Source: Tyto alba
Taxonomy: Eukaryota > Chordata > Aves > Strigiformes > Tytonidae
Assembly: GCF_018691265.1 (NCBI RefSeq)
Contig: NW_024881272.1
Location: forward strand, 22,805,323 to 22,869,322
Length of the DNA stretch: 64,000 nt
Direction: 5' to 3'
The translations under genes were made by a program, and so were the position numbers. Each line of letters begins with the position of its first letter. Within the stretch, counting starts at the first letter, position 1. The notes beneath the pieces are model-generated. The model did no database searches. It saw nothing but the letters and a program-made list of their open reading frames with translations, and was not told the origin of the DNA. Below are positions 1 to 15,505 of the stretch, piece after piece.

Positions 1-2099
1 GGGAAAGCTGTGGTTTTATAATCTTTCTTTAGAAGAGACAGTCTTTCACATAATCACTCAAAATTTTAATTTCTCTGCACAGAATAAAATTCCAAATGTT
101 TTTTGACAGCTGTAACTCTTATGCAAACCTATTTCATTTTAGTAGCTGCACATCAATTCATACCATAATGAAAAGCAAATCTTCAAAGTTCTCTCTCTCT
201 CTTCCCTAGCATTTAATACAAATCAATGACACAACGTGACTGCTATCACAACATCTCCCCTTGCAGATTATTTTCTTAGTTAGCTTCACATATTTAATCC
301 ATGATGTTAAGATACTAAAATCACTTTGCTGCCTTTTTTCAATTTATCAATTATCAGTCTCCCTCCAGCTTTCTTTTAGCATGTAAGTTAAATAATACTG
401 GTTGAATGTAGAATGTGGATTGATTTGGGGGTAATAGTTATATGTGAAATAGCATATATGGTATTTTAATTTAGTGATCTTAAACAGAAGAATTTTTGAG
501 TACATGTATCACAGATGGCACGGCAGTTTATCTTTCAAAAGGTCTCCTGTTATAAACTGTAAACTTCACTCAACAAGCTCCGTAAAACATTTTATATATA
601 TAAACTGACTCCTAATTGTGTGCTGACATTTGTAATAGTTCAACAATCCCACGGATTTTTCTACTTTATTTGGCAAAGTGCTCTTTACAATATCATTCAC
701 TCTCTTTCTCTCTTGAGATATATAAAGGTTTAACTGGAGCTCCAGGATACACTGCACACGGTCAGAGAATTCATCAACAGCCAGCCATGCTCTTTATTAC
801 TCCTTCATTCCCTGGGTTTATGAAAAGGGCTGTTAATTCAGTAGGCAGCACTCCTACCTCTGTCCCAGTGCTGCGGGAGTGATGGCCCCAATTCCTCTCG
901 CACTTTCCCTGTTCTAAGTCTGCAATAACTCCAGTGAAATCATCAGTAAAACTGGCCTTTGTGAGAAGAAAATGAAGCCCCTTATCTTTCAGAGAGTAAG
1001 TGTTCTTTCTTACTGTAAAGTAAGTGCTTTTTCTGTATTGAAGCTATTAAAAATGTCAGAGTGCATCTTGCAAGGCCACAGACGTTTCACTTTTATGACC
1101 AAATTCCAGTTTGAATAATTACAAGAGCCAGTTAAAAATAAATTTTCAACAAAAAGGGGCAACATTTTCATGAAAACATTTTCTTTCCATGCTGCATTTT
1201 TCTCACTGTGTCAAATGCAAGTTTGTTCTTTCCTTTCATTCTTAAATGTCTATGTGCTGTTTAGCAGCCATTGCATTTCATCCTAGAGGTGGCTGCATTT
1301 CACAGTGGATAAAAGAGACCCTTTTATAAATAGTAAAGTTAATTATTTCATCTTATTTCTTCATTTCCACCAAGATTAGCTGTTATAAATAAATACATTT
1401 ACAGTCATCAAATACTACTGTCTAATTTCCCATTAGATTCATTCTCTACACTTCTTTTCCATAAAATCAGACTCAGCTTTTTTATACAAGAATGGTACAT
1501 GATTTTTAATTCCACTAGGATTATGTCTTTGGGTCAAGGCATAATTGCCTACAATAAATAGAAGCATAAAAGAGTGACTTGCAAATGGAAAGACAATATG
1601 CTGGACCTGTTTAAAAGACATCTGGTGTCCCAATTCACTGATAGCAATGCTGAAGGGCATTTGTTTTCCCCTGCTATGTGAAAATTCAATTTCCTTTGAA
1701 CTAGGGGGAAATCATATTTTTATCGATTAAAGGGAATAAAAAACCCAGACAGATACCCAATTTTGTGGGTATCACACAGAGCATCTCTGGCCTTGCATAT
1801 GGTGTAATACTGCTTTAAATAAAATACGGTTGGCCTTGATTTCTTTAGACAGCAGCCAGATCTAGGAAGTGTGCATCTCTGGGAAGACCAACAGAGAAAT
1901 GGTTCCGCATCTTTACATTTAGAATTATCCTCAGACTCTAGCTATTATTCAGTAGAGCAGCTTGGCAGGGAAAGTATATAATGTTTTGTAAGGTAAGAAA
2001 GGGTGTCCATTCCCCACCCCGGCACATAAAAGCTATGGAGGATGTATCCTCAGTGTTGCTTCAGAAAGGAGGTGCAATCAGCTTTTAAAGTCCTGATAG

Positions 2100-2650
2100 T
2101 TGTGTGCTAGGTGAGCTCTTCGCACCTCCCACCAGCTCTAAATTCTCCTGGGCTGCTGCAGCTACCTGCCAGTCCCTGAAACCACCAAGAAGCTCTTCTC
2201 AGTGTCAGCATCCTCGCAGTGGCTCCTGGACACACATCTGGCACTGACTGCATGTGTTTGCACAACTGACTTTCTGATCCCTCAAGGTTATTCACATGAG
2301 AGGAGTAAATGCCTTTTAAATCAGATGTAGAGCAGCTATGAACAGCTGGAACAATGAAAGACAGCCTGCTAGAGCTGGATCCCCTCCATTCAACTATCCT
2401 ACCACTGTGGCAACACCTGAAGCTTCCAAAAGCATGGGAAGGTGATGGAGATTCAAGTATCCCCAACTACTGTGGGGCAGCTGCCATCCGCTGGGCTCCT
2501 ACAAGCCAGCAATGGCTCTACGTTGTGAGGGGGTGGGCAGCAGCGGGCCCCGGGCCCACGTGCAGAGAAGGCAGCAATGTCACGAGGATTTACTACAAGC
2601 CTTTCCTGAGGCCCCAGCCTGGCCAGTGGGTGCACTCTCGTTAACAGCTT
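2100..2650. other. GC-richer patch of unknown nature
   Basis: Composition rises clearly above the flanks, with GCGGGCCCCGGGCCCACGTG (2549-2568), which contains the palindrome GGGCCCCGGGCCC less one base. Open frames on both strands (about 90-120 codons) overlap here but show no domain, no splice logic and no family match. They follow from the scarcity of stops in GC-rich DNA. It could be an old transposable element or a small CpG-containing regulatory patch. Confidence 0.35.
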
Positions 2651-5600
2651 TAGCGCTGGTAAGCAGCAGGAAACATTTGGAATAGTAACATTCAGAGCTG
2701 AAATCTGCTCACGACAGATGGGAAAGTTAATTCACTCCTGGACGGCAGACACCACAAAAGGTTAGTCACAGAGATATAGGTCTGAACAGGCAATGTAAAT
2801 ACAATTGAGCATCAGTTTTAGGTATCTTATTCCTTTGCAAAGAGAGTTTATGTCCTATTATCTCCTCCAGGGGGTTCACTGCTCTGCCCTTGGTCCCACT
2901 TCTCACAGGGAAACAGGTAACAATATTAAGTGTTAGGTATAGTCATACAACAGTCTACAGGCAAGTCTGACCCAGCTACAGTTCTACAGGTCCCACAGGG
3001 TAAGATTACAAGGTCAGAAGAGGACGTGCTACAGAGAAAGCAAGCTCTGTCCACACTTGTGTTGCTAAGCTATCAACCTGCTGGTGTACTAAAGGCTTAC
3101 AATGTGGGTTCCTAAACACACACCTCTCAGCGTAGGTACTTCGGTCTACCTGTTACAGTGAAAAGGCATTCCCCTAAACACAATCAGCTTTTCCCCCTTC
3201 TCTTAAAAAAGAATATGCAGATTTAGTGAAAAATACTATGTGTCCAACCAATGCTCTAAGAACTGGGAAGACCAAATGTTATTGTGCCAATGGGAGGAAT
3301 GAATTTCGGAAGAAAAGGCAGTCAACTAAAACAGCCAACCATATTCACATACTTAAGTCCACAGTACTGTTGGCTTCGATGTTCCAGCTGAGTTTAGTCA
3401 CTACAGAACTAGAAAAAAGCAATGTTAGCCATTTCTAAACTCAATTTTTGCACTGGAAATATTCCAGATAACTTTGGACAGTAATCTCACTGCAGTCAGA
3501 TATGTCAAGACTCTTCTATATCCAGGTGAACTCTAATACATCTAGGATGCTTTTAGGACTTCTGTATAACAATGAAAAGCTTCCTGATATTGTTCATTAT
3601 AACCACTTCCATGAAAATATACTGAACAGTTACTATTCCCACACTTGGAAAAGGCACTCCAGCTATCTGGCTAAACTTCTACCTTTTTTTTGGTATCTCT
3701 CTCCCTCACTTTTCCATATAATTTTTTTTCTCTATCCAAGGGTGGAATTAATTTTCAGACCCAGTTTTATGTTGCCAGAAACAAGTAATTCTTAAGAACC
3801 AGGATGGCAACCAGATTGAAAAGAGTATGATATAGCAGATGAACTTTCTGCTACAGTAAGAGGATGAAAGATACCACCTCTGTCATGCCTTTACCAAAAC
3901 CTTGAACTAAATACAACAGCATACTAAATAACTACACATGCCATTTAGAAGATATAACACATAACCAGAAGACACTTAACATTTACATCACTTTCATTTG
4001 CTAATGAAAAGTGTCTAGGCCAGGCATTTAGACTCTCTTTAATCAACAGGGAAGGGGCAGAAAATTTGCTTCACCTATCTTTAGACAACTCTTTGAGAAA
4101 AACAATTTTCAGAGATGCATACTGAAAACTGCCTGAAGGGAGCTGAGGGAACTACCTGAACCAAATGCCTACCCTCCACACTGCCAAAGCGGCCCACTGA
4201 AAGTCTACCTGTATTAGGGATTTTACATCTCAACGTTAAGTCATTACAGTGAAGTTCTCTCTATTTTATATTTAATGTTAAGAATACAAATTCAGTCAGT
4301 TAACTATGTTTAATGCAAGCCTTTGGTTTTCACTGGGTTGGGAGCTCTTGCCTGCAGCAGCTGTCTCCATTTACGTTAGCATTCTGTGTCAAGAAGCTGC
4401 ACCCTATGACATAAAGGGTCTAAAAGTTTTATGACTGTATGCTGTAGCACTAAAATCAAAGAATCGAAATCAATGCTACAGATCACAGAATGCATCATTG
4501 GGAGTTTCTCACCATTAAAAAAACAAGTCTCATATCTATGTAGTAAATACACACTCAATCAATTTTTAAAACATATATTGCTCTGAGTGTGCAGTGATGG
4601 TAATGGGAATGGCAAGGATGTCACTGAGATATTCCTGCCCAAATGTCTCCCCTGAGTGGAAGATGTTTTATTGAACTGATATGTGAAACTATCAAGACAG
4701 TCGTTACAAATATAGATACACACAGTTTGTTAGTTACAGCCAGACTCTTTTGTAGAACTGACAACTAAAATTATGGCCACTAATAATGCTAAAAAGTGAT
4801 TCTGTAAAGCCAGTACTTCTATAATCCATAGTGGTGTGGATCACATGGTGAGATACAACTTATCTTCATATAATCTTCCACACAGAGGCTTATAAATACA
4901 TTTTCCTCTGATAGATAATGTAATGGTTCAGCAGAATTCTAACTTTTTCCTGCAAATTTATTCAAACATTGATGAAAATCAGGCTACTGTATTAGCCTTG
5001 CTATTACATGGGTGATTACAGGTAATTTTTTAGGAATCAGACAAGAAAGCAGAAAAGAAAAACCAACTCATAAGACGGTCTGAATGAAAGCAAACCATAC
5101 CATTTTGAATTCTCCTATTCTGCTGTCTTACACAGTAACATAAGAAATTAAAGCATCTATTCAGTACAAGGTGGGAAAGGCTGCTGATCAGAGTACTTAG
5201 CATCCAAAGGGCATGAAACAAAGAAGTGAAAAGGATCTAAACTTTCTGCATGAATCTGCAGCACACTCAGTACTACTCAGTGCTAGACTGACAGAACTTC
5301 TTAAACTGTAACACTGTAAGGTAATTTGGAGTTCAGTTGTACTTTAAATAGAGAGGGATCCTCTAGGAATTAGAAGAATGAATTACTGCATATTAGACAC
5401 AGCAGATATAACTTTTGTGTGAGCCTTCAATTTGAAACCAATAGGTTTGGTCCTCAGTAGAAAAGCATGCCCTTCTTAACTTGACTTTAAACAGTATTTT
5501 CTCAGATGTTTTTCAACTGAGATTCTCTGTATCACATTGCTTTCCTACCCGCTCCTTTCAATTCATTGATTTTGCACATCAGGGACCAAGTTACATTTTG

Positions 5601-8600
5601 GAGTCTTTCACTTTTAAAGCAATGAATGAACTGTGTACATTGCTACCGCAGATTTTTTAAAAATATTACTAAACAATAAACCCCTACATTGTTTTTTTGT
5701 ATCAGTTTTTTACCTCAGAGACTTAAGGTCAAATGTAGGTTAGACAAACTTGTGTAACCTGTTAGTTTCAGCAGTCCATGGCAGTGTTTCATGTACATAG
5801 TAAAAGAGCAGTTTACATTAGTTGGACCAGCAATCTTTGCTCAGGAGAGATAGCCAAGGTCTGGGACAGCAGCGTTACAGTGAACAGGGTGTGACACAAA
5901 CTCACAGAACTGGACAGGTTTTACCAGGTTCTGGTGCACGACATTCATCTGTCACTGTCATGGGCACTCAAATTATTCAAGCTATTTCTATATAAACTAA
6001 GATTTTGAGTGTAAGAGGGATAGAACTTGCCAAAGCAGATCAGGAATATAATACCGGTTTACAGGGACAGAAAGTCGTTATTACTAGATGGCCAGTTGCA
6101 TGCAAGATGAATTGTTGTCTGTAGTTGAAGAAAGCAGGGAATGTTCATAACACAAAATTACCATGCCTCTCAAAATACATTTTGTGATAGCCTGAAAAGG
6201 AATGAATGAGCAGAGACACCAAGATATTAGAATCAATGTTTTTTGCTTAAAATATAGTACCTAGATATTTAAATGCATTATTCTGCTGTGATATTGGAGT
6301 ATATTACTTTTAAACATGGACAGGATACACTGCAACACCTCAAGCTTCTGTATATTCCCATTATAACCATCTTTTATTTACTACTACTAGCATTTTATAA
6401 TACTAAGGTACCTGCAACACCAGCAATCATGCAGAACTTCATAATCATGTTTGGGAAAAATAGCACAAGAGGTTCAGACAAATGTTACCAGAAAATCTCT
6501 GCTGCTTTGACTAATGGAAACATCCTATAGTAGTGTTCCCAATTCTTCAATTTAGATATTTCATGGGAATTCCAGATACTTCGGTTGGAAAAAAAAAAAA
6601 AATCAAGATGCCTAAATTATTCAGGGAACTGTTTAATTTTCAGATGTAATACAGACTATTTGGTCAAGGAGGTGCTTTGGAAAATGTTTCTCCCTAAATT
6701 TGTGCCATGTCAAACAGTAATTACTGATGATCAAGAACTGTAAACAGAAATAAAACCCTGGCAAAACTTAGCTGCCAGCTCTCAAATTTCCTAGAACTAA
6801 TTGAAACATCTTCCTCAATTCGAAGGGAGAAATCGGCTCCTGATGCAGCATCCCACGTCTGTGAACAAAAGTGCAACACAACCTCTGACATCGTGACTTT
6901 GATGGGGGATGTACATGTTGAAAACCAGATTAAAGATCTGCCGTTCAGACCAGTCTTGTATTTACAGGGGTCTGGTGGCAGTGAGGAGAGGGAAGAGGGT
7001 GGTAATGGCTGGCAGAGAAAGCTGTAACACTGTTCAATTCACAGTGCAGGTGAAGGGAAATCTGCAGCACACAGCAAGCACCGCTTCTCCACATTTCCTG
7101 AAATGAAAGTTTCCATCAGGTTCTATTAACGCTGTCTGGATGCCACTGCAAAGGCACCTGAGCTCACAGTTTACCATGTTGAGTAAGAAGAATAGCAGCA
7201 TACTGTGGACTATTTTCATCAGGTTTTCTTCAGCTAATCTCATTCCCCTCATGCTATAAGATCACTCATAGCAGCTCAGAAATGCCTAATGAAAAGAGAA
7301 ATAGTGTGTCTGATTCCAGACATGCTGTTCTAAGGGAATTAAACGGAGTCATCATTACCTTAAACACTTCCATTCAGAGTGGGTTTTATGATGAGCTAAG
7401 GAAAAGTAAATGCTGTTTCAAATAGGAACCTCTATATATTAAATCAAATAAATGAATGATAAAGTGCTGGCACTTTTTGGCTGTAATCCTGTTATTGCTT
7501 AGAGCCATTTCTAATGCAAATGAAGCATGATGTAGCAGAGCTATTTAGCAATTTTCTTTGATGGGCAGTGCTGACTGCTGGAAGGTGGCAGGAATGAAAC
7601 TGCTCAGATGTGGGGTGCTTCAACATGTCTTGCAGGATTCCTTCCCAAATCTAATGATCACCTCTCTCTCCTGCAAAGTGTGATCTTTAAACAAGGCTCA
7701 GCTGAGCAATACAAGCCTATCTTTGCACAGAGGCCAAGACACAAGAGCTGGGTCTAGTCATACAGAATTTTTGGAAATGTGAAATTTCTAGTGAACTCAC
7801 TTAGGAAGTTCCACTTCTGCCAGTTTATAAAAATGCACTTTATATGGATTTGATCATCACTTGGTCATCCAGGACTCCCTCCCAGGTAAGCATGAACTTA
7901 CATAGGCAAGAATACGCTCTTGTGCTTTCTGAATGTCAGGATAGGGCATCAGGGGTCATTTGGGACACCTGACTGAAGGATATCTTCATAGCTCTGACAT
8001 AGACTTGCAGGATGATATCTGTGCATAACTTGACAAATGATTCCATGGGTTTTACAATCAGGAAATTGGGGAAACTAAAGCTGATTTAACATCCAGTGGT
8101 GCTTTAAGGTCTGCTGATGATAAGCGTTACAAAATGATAAATATTATTAATGAGATCTAACTGGAAGAAGAACAGTAACTTCAATCTTGGGAAGGAAGAT
8201 GAGCTCAGGAACTGTCCCTCTGTTTAATAAAACATTGCATAAAACCAGTAGGAGGTTGTCATCAAGTAAGGGCATACGTATAAAATGTGATAGATTATAT
8301 GCCTAATGTAAATTCAAGCACAGAAAACTTCTTCAGGGACTGCAAACTATCTGGACAATGTGAAATGGTGCATAAACATCATCTTTTCAATGGAAGAGCA
8401 TGGGCTCCCTTCAGGATATATATGGGAAAAGAATAAGCCAGGGCTAACCTTGATTTTTTGGGCTTCTTTGATATTTGTGTCACATGAATGTGGGATGTGG
8501 AACTGACTGGAAACCCCAAGCTAGCAAGACACACAATGCTGCTGACTGCAGCCTAGATCCCAGACCTTCAGACCCAATAACACAGCAGAAGAGGCAAAAT

Positions 8601-11600
8601 GTTACATACAGGTAGTGAGAAAGAAAGAACAGACCCCCGTGTCTGCACTAGTCACCCCCAAATCACAGAACAGCCATCCTGCTAACAATATCACAAAGCA
8701 GACATAGTCTTTTGTAGAGTGGCTGGCTGGGGGCTCTCAGAGAGAGACCCAAACATACCTTCCCCAGCCCTTAGCACACACTGCTACACACTTAGGGGGA
8801 GCAAAGCTATTCATAATGCTGCATCCTAGGGAAAAGTGAGACATGGTATTCTGAAGTGAATGAAAACGTCACTAAAAGCGTTTCCACTAGGATAGCAGGT
8901 CTGGAAAACTGAGCAGACCTTACTGAAGGAAATGGCCAGGAAAAAAACCTAAGAAAATTTTTTTTCCAGTCAAACTGACCAGGTTTGCAGGATGCTAACT
9001 GGCATTTTTGCAACAATATTTCACTACGGTTTTGCTCCAACTTTTCTACCTGAGGAATGACTTCGGAAATGGAGAAGTAGGGCTTGCTGAGATCCATATG
9101 TTGTGGTGAGAAGAGATGTAACTTTGAGCTTTTTCCACAAGACTGGGCAGGGCAATCTGTCCTCAAAGGGCATATTTACAGGAAATCATCAAAGATAAAT
9201 TTGTGGTTTCCCCTTTCCTGATTGGGCCGGATGGCACTGTATGATTGCTGTCCCAGGTCCTCAGGTTTCCTGCTGTTTTCAATACTTCGCACTTTAAACT
9301 GTCTTACAACTGACTTCTGTCTTTTTAAAACTATTTATTTATTAAAAACCCACTTCCATCCATTTAACTAGTTAATGCTTTCACAGCCCTTTGAAGCTGT
9401 AAAGCACTGCAAATTTAGAAACTGTTCTTAATAATCATTTGGACAAATGGATCCAGAAAATTGCATATTGATGGAAGGAGTTTATGTTCTTTGCAGTCAA
9501 ATATTGCCTCACTCGTTTCATGCAAAATTGCTTGGCCAAACAGATTTTCCCAAGGCTCTCTCAATAATGAATGTAACTTTCTTTTGTTTCTGACTCTTCT
9601 CTGAACCCATCAGGAAAGGGTAAAGCATAATGACATAGGTCTGTTGTCTCCTGTAACCCTCTGGGACTGTTTTCTCTAATGTGATTGTTTGAAAATCAGC
9701 AGTTTTCTGCCAGGAAATAAAACAACCCATTTTCCTTCCAAGTAACACTGAAAAACTCTGTATGCCACAGAGCCCGCTCACTCATGCAACATTAATTTTT
9801 AAAAGAATCAATTTTGTAATCTTTCAATTATGGTTTATTATAATGATAATAATCACTGAGAAATCAGGTTTTTTTTTCCACTGCTAGTGCTGGTAGCTGT
9901 CATCAAACCACTTTCATCAATGCTGAAAACACCTGCACTAATAAACTAGGCATTATTTATTTATACTTTAGTTTTACTTATTTAAAAACATATTAAACGT
10001 CAATTCCCTTAGCAGTTGGTGATGTTACAAAAACTAAAAGTAAATAAATTACATCTATAGCACATAAAGACCTAAAAGTCACTGCCAGTCTGGCTATCTT
10101 GTACTGTCGTAACTGAAAAATACCTACAAAAAGCCAAACCAAACCACATGGGCCTCGCTCATTGCTAACACTATGCAACACATAAAGTGAGTCTCTGTGT
10201 GAACAACTCTCATGCTGGAAGCTCACCGAAAGGCTGTCCTAGCTCCAGCCAGGCAGCTGCATACCAGATCTCTTTGCTTTTCACACTGAAATCACACTGT
10301 GCTGGGTGTTTGGTGCACTTGAGCACCGACATGAAGCATCTGTGATAGCTTGTGTATATACATGTATATGAGTCATCATATAACAGCTCCAAGACTTTAT
10401 CAATGCTTGCATATACAGAGTTACATACTCGTGTAACAGCGAACATGCATTGTTCATACAGCAGGTCATGGCAGAGCTTAACATTTAACAGCATGAGCAC
10501 AATGGGTTTATATTTTGTTCACATTTTACAATAAAAAGTATACAGAAAAATCACTTGGTTTCTGATCAAAATCTGAGCTCCCTGCTGTTTTAATTCCTGT
10601 AACCAACAATCATCAATAAATAATCATGCACAACTTCTACACCCCACTGTGATATTTTGTTTTTGGTTTAAGTACTAGATGTGCTGAGTTGGGATCTGCA
10701 ATTCCAGATCAGATTTTCAGGTGTTCTGCTTCAGGGTTCAAATGAAAGAGTAAGCACAAGGGCAAGGGCAAGGGCACAGAGGGGAGAGCTGTTCTTCAAC
10801 AGATGCCTTGCAGGTCTGTGAGCTGTTTCAAAAGAGATTGTGCTGAAAACAGGAGGTGTGTTCAAGGCAATGTGTTGCACAATAAAAGGACAAAAGGCTG
10901 AAAGAAGAAAGCTATATAGATGACACAGTTACAAACAATGAGGCAGGAAATCAAAGAGGAAAAAATGTGGAAAATATCAGTAATGATAGAGAAGGAAAAA
11001 AATATTTGAAGGAAAGCAAGAAACATGCCAAATCGAAACAAGTATCCTGTTAAAGAGAAACATGAACAAGGAAGGGTTTGTGACCAAAGTACAGTGACAA
11101 TATTACAGCCTGTGATTTGAGTTAGCTAATCCAAATGGAAGAGTCCAAGATAGGCGTAAGGAGAAGGCACAAAAGTTGAAATGCTTCAGGAATTGCTTGG
11201 GGCAAGGCCTCAGGCCTCACAGACAGTGTATGCCTTAGTATGTACTGAGCTCTCCTGTCATCTGAACAAAGACTCAGACAGTAACCGGGCTCTGACCATC
11301 ATACAAACATGTACACTGTGGCTCACAAACTCAATCCACCATGTAGCTGACTGGAAGAGAAAATGAAACCCTACCTTTGCAAAGACACAAAAACTGTCAC
11401 CTCCTAGGAGACTATCCTGTGTGTGGATGCACCAAGTAGCTCAGCTAGCCTCCAGTCTTATTCTCTTCTGTAGCTCTCCCACCCCGGCCACCTGGAGTCG
11501 CTTTAGCCTTCCCTCATCAGCCATGGGCAAGAGCAGCAGGGAATGCGGTAGGGAGGTGGAAGTCCACAATCCCCTCCCCTCAACAGGAAAGGCTTCTTTA

Positions 11601-14600
11601 CCTCCTTGGTGGGGAGGCCAGGCTGCCACGGACTTCTGGCAGTGAGGAGGTGGCTTGCTGTATCTGTGGCTCTCCTCACCCTCTTCTATCACCATCTTTA
11701 TCATCCAGTCAGGTCTAGAGCACTCCCTGGGTATACAGGGGATAGGACACTGGGCAGTGGAGGAATGGCAGAAGGCCAAGTCATTCATTCATTCATTGAA
11801 TAAAAAAATCAAGCCATTTGTTTCTGAAATGTAGGCAATTAAAATAAAGTAATTAAATATCACAGTTAGACCAAAGACATTTTCTATCGATATCATTTGA
11901 TATAATACCTAGAAAAATCAGTGCAATTATATTTTTAATGCCTAATTCATAACTGCTTAATTCATATCTCTTAATTCTGTTTTGGAGTGAAATGGTTTAG
12001 ATTATAAAATTCCCACTTCCATGCGTTTGACATTTAAAGGTAACATTCAACCATGCCATTATGTTTAGAAAATATGCAAAGTATTGAAAACTGAAGGACA
12101 ATCTTACTGCATCTTTAAAAATCAGTGTAGTCTGATCTGGATATACAAATACCAAAATGTCTTAATTCTAATTAATGTTCTTGCCATTTAGATAATTTGG
12201 GAGCTCTATCTACGCATTCCTGAACTAAGCACTTTTAACTTTGAGCTCAACATCCTGACATATAAAATGAGAGGCTCCTTTATTCATGTCAAAGAACTGG
12301 TTTGCTATTTGTTCTTGCATGTTCCATCTCTGGATACAATAGAAAAAGAACTTGCTCACGTGCCTGACAATACTACTCAGCTGTAGACAATACTAAAACA
12401 AAATTGCCACAGATGAAAATGCATACATTTAACATTTCTCATTCATCTAAAGAGAAATGGTATTCTACTGACTGACTCAGTGTCAGGCTACCTTCATTTT
12501 TCTAACATACCAATCCTGAAGGACCAAAAATTATTTTAAAATTTTTGTTCTATGCAGCCATGTTGCAATATTTTACTACCTCTGATAACAGAATTTCAGA
12601 AATGTTCTTTGTGAAGACTATATGTACCATTTGATAAAAAAGAACTTGTAAACATTGGTTTTAAAACAGTCATATTTTGAAATACATAGAGAATGGACAC
12701 AAACTTTACTGAAGCATGCAAATGTACAATTCTGTGCAAAATGTTGTCTTTACAGGAAGTGCAATAGTATTGTAAACTGTAATTAGATATAATCTTCCCT
12801 GTTTTAATTAGCTATTAACATTATGTAAAGATAAACTAAAGCATAATGTGTCTTTTCATTATCACATAATTGTTATTTTAATGGTTACATTACAAGCAAT
12901 ATAATAATATACATACTTCCACCTCTCATATTAGTGAGCAATTATTTTGAATTTTTTATTATAATTTACCCAGAGAGATCACTGTATTAATGCCACTATT
13001 TTAGTATAATGATGACCATGGTTTTGAAATCAATATGATAGCCTCAGGGAACAATGTAAAGTAATAATGAAGAAAATATTTGTATTATATGCCAGTCTCC
13101 ATCCCATTACATAGACAAAAGAAGTTTAAGGAAAACATGTGGGGCTGCTCTTCCTGCTGCTATCCTGAAACAAGTCAAATGCGTATGAAACCAGTGGTTA
13201 TTATTTCAAGAACAGGTAAACTTTTAAGTGATCTAGAATTAAAAGCTTGAAAGTGAAACTGGAATAAGCCTTCCCTGAAAGCATCATCCGCAAGCACCAT
13301 TCAAAACTACACCCAGAAATACTGCCCAAAATACTCTATTTCCCACTGATAAACAATGAACCGGCCTTAGTTATTCATTCATTCACTACCTTTCTCCTAA
13401 CCATGCAAAGTAGTGTAGCTTGGCAGGAAGTCACTGGTGCTTAGACATGTCTAATCAGTACATAAAGCTTAAGGATATACTGAAAATATCCTATATAAAG
13501 TTAAATGAAGTTTCGTATCTGCAAGCCACTCCATGAGCAAGTCTCAAAATATTTCTAGGAGTGAGAAGGCTCTGGGATGCCACTGCAGCTGCGTCCCTGG
13601 CAGGATCTGTACAGTGGAGCTGAAATCCAACTCTGTTGAACACTGTGCTTTCTTGGAAGAGGACGTAAAGGCAATTTAAGACCATGAAATAAGCCCAGAG
13701 GAGTTAAGGACCACTGCTTTCTTCTACTCCAAATATGAAACATATTTCAACAGTGTCATCACTAATATAAAATCAGAGCGGCACAGAGAGCGTGCAAAAA
13801 CCCACAACCACTAAGCTCCAGCAAAGACACAATTCTCCCTTGATAAAAGAAAAAGCTGCACATGACAAACACTAGTCACATTTCTTAATGGACTGGAGAG
13901 AGGTGTGGAAACAATGATAAGATGGGTAGACACAGGATAGGAAAACAAATAATACTTGAAAAAATATAAACTAAAGTCCTTCTTTTAGAGGAATACTGCT
14001 TTGCAAATACTCTTCAGATTATTTTCTTTCCTTAATAGTTTGACTGATTGTAAAATGTCATGAGATTACTGCTAATTTCATATAGAAGGGAATGCTGAAA
14101 AATTATTGTGTTTGGCTGAAAACAGGTTATAGAGCAGCAGAAATTGGTTCCATTTTGCAGTTCCGGACCATTCCAACCCCACATTAGCACTCTGAGAGAT
14201 TGAAATGCCTTCACGGTAAATGCACAACATTCAAAAAGCCCTATGGGCATGAATTTCTGCACAGCAATAGCTCCTCCTTTCCCCCAGTGTCCTTTCCTCA
14301 GGGAAGTCAAGTTGTAAAAAGGAGATAAATATTCCTTGCTTCACAAAGGTATTTTGAGACTTAACTGATATCTGCAATTTTTTCGGAAAAACTGATATCT
14401 GCAATATTTTCAGAAATGCTCTCATGGAATATGTTTGGGACGCTCTTCAGAGACAGGAGCACTAGCATCTCTAATGAATGTACTTCAAGGAAAACTCTGA
14501 AACAACATATGGAGAGCAAACTGAACACAGAGCACATATTTCTGACATTTATCTTTGTTTTTATTGTTAAGATAAAAGCATGCTGTTTGTTTCTTAGGAT

Positions 14601-15480
14601 TTCATCTGCTATCACTTTCCTTTCTCTGTGTCTTATTCTACAGCAGTGACATCATCTGCAGCAATTTTTAAAGTTTTGCAGCAAATCCTGTGCTTTAGAA
14701 GTTTTAATGAGTCATGTAGAGAATATTAGACAGGGAGTTCATGCCTCCTTTCTGTAACCAGTATGACTACAGCAGAGGGGATATGCTTGCTGGGATGACT
14801 GACTTCTGAAAATAAAAACCAAAAAAAAGAAGCCTTCAAAGACCAGGGTGGGATAGCAACAGAAAACTTGCAAAGAACAAATATGAGCATTTAGAAACCT
14901 TTTCTTCTATTGCAGTTGCATGTTTACTGAATACTAATGTACTGGGTAGGGTTGCTCAGGTTCTGAGATGAATGGTGTCTCTGGTATGCGGTCCCAACTA
15001 TACTGAATGATACTACAAACAAGAATTGCTTACAAAATCTTGAAAATAGAATGGTTGAATCTTCGAACATCTGCATAAAAAAGTATTCCTCTTCACACTC
15101 AAACTAAGCTACATGCTGATCAATATCCAAGATGTCAGACAAACTGTTTGAGGACACTCCTCAAGATTCATAATAAATCCCCACAGTTGTGGTTACGTTT
15201 TTCCAAACTGTTATAACTTCCATAACCTGCTGAAGTTGTAAATGAATGAGAAAAAATGTAGATGCTGCTCTTGTGCATGTTACTCTTTAAATGCATAGCT
15301 GCCTCACTGTTAAAAGCTCAGAGAATTTGAGTATCACAAGAACTCTATAAGATGTACTCAGAGATTGTTTTCTAAACACAGGTTGTAGCATATCCCAATA
15401 GCACATCAAGTTCTCCGAGAAGCATGGCTGTGAATCCTGAGTTATCTTCAAAGACATGTGCTATAAATCCATGTGTGCAC

Positions 15481-15505
15481 ATATATATATATATATGTAT
15501 ATATC
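15481..15505. repeat. (AT)n microsatellite with a TGTATAT interruption
   Basis: Alternating AT for 16 bases, then GTATATAT. It is short and imperfect. Confidence 0.9.
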
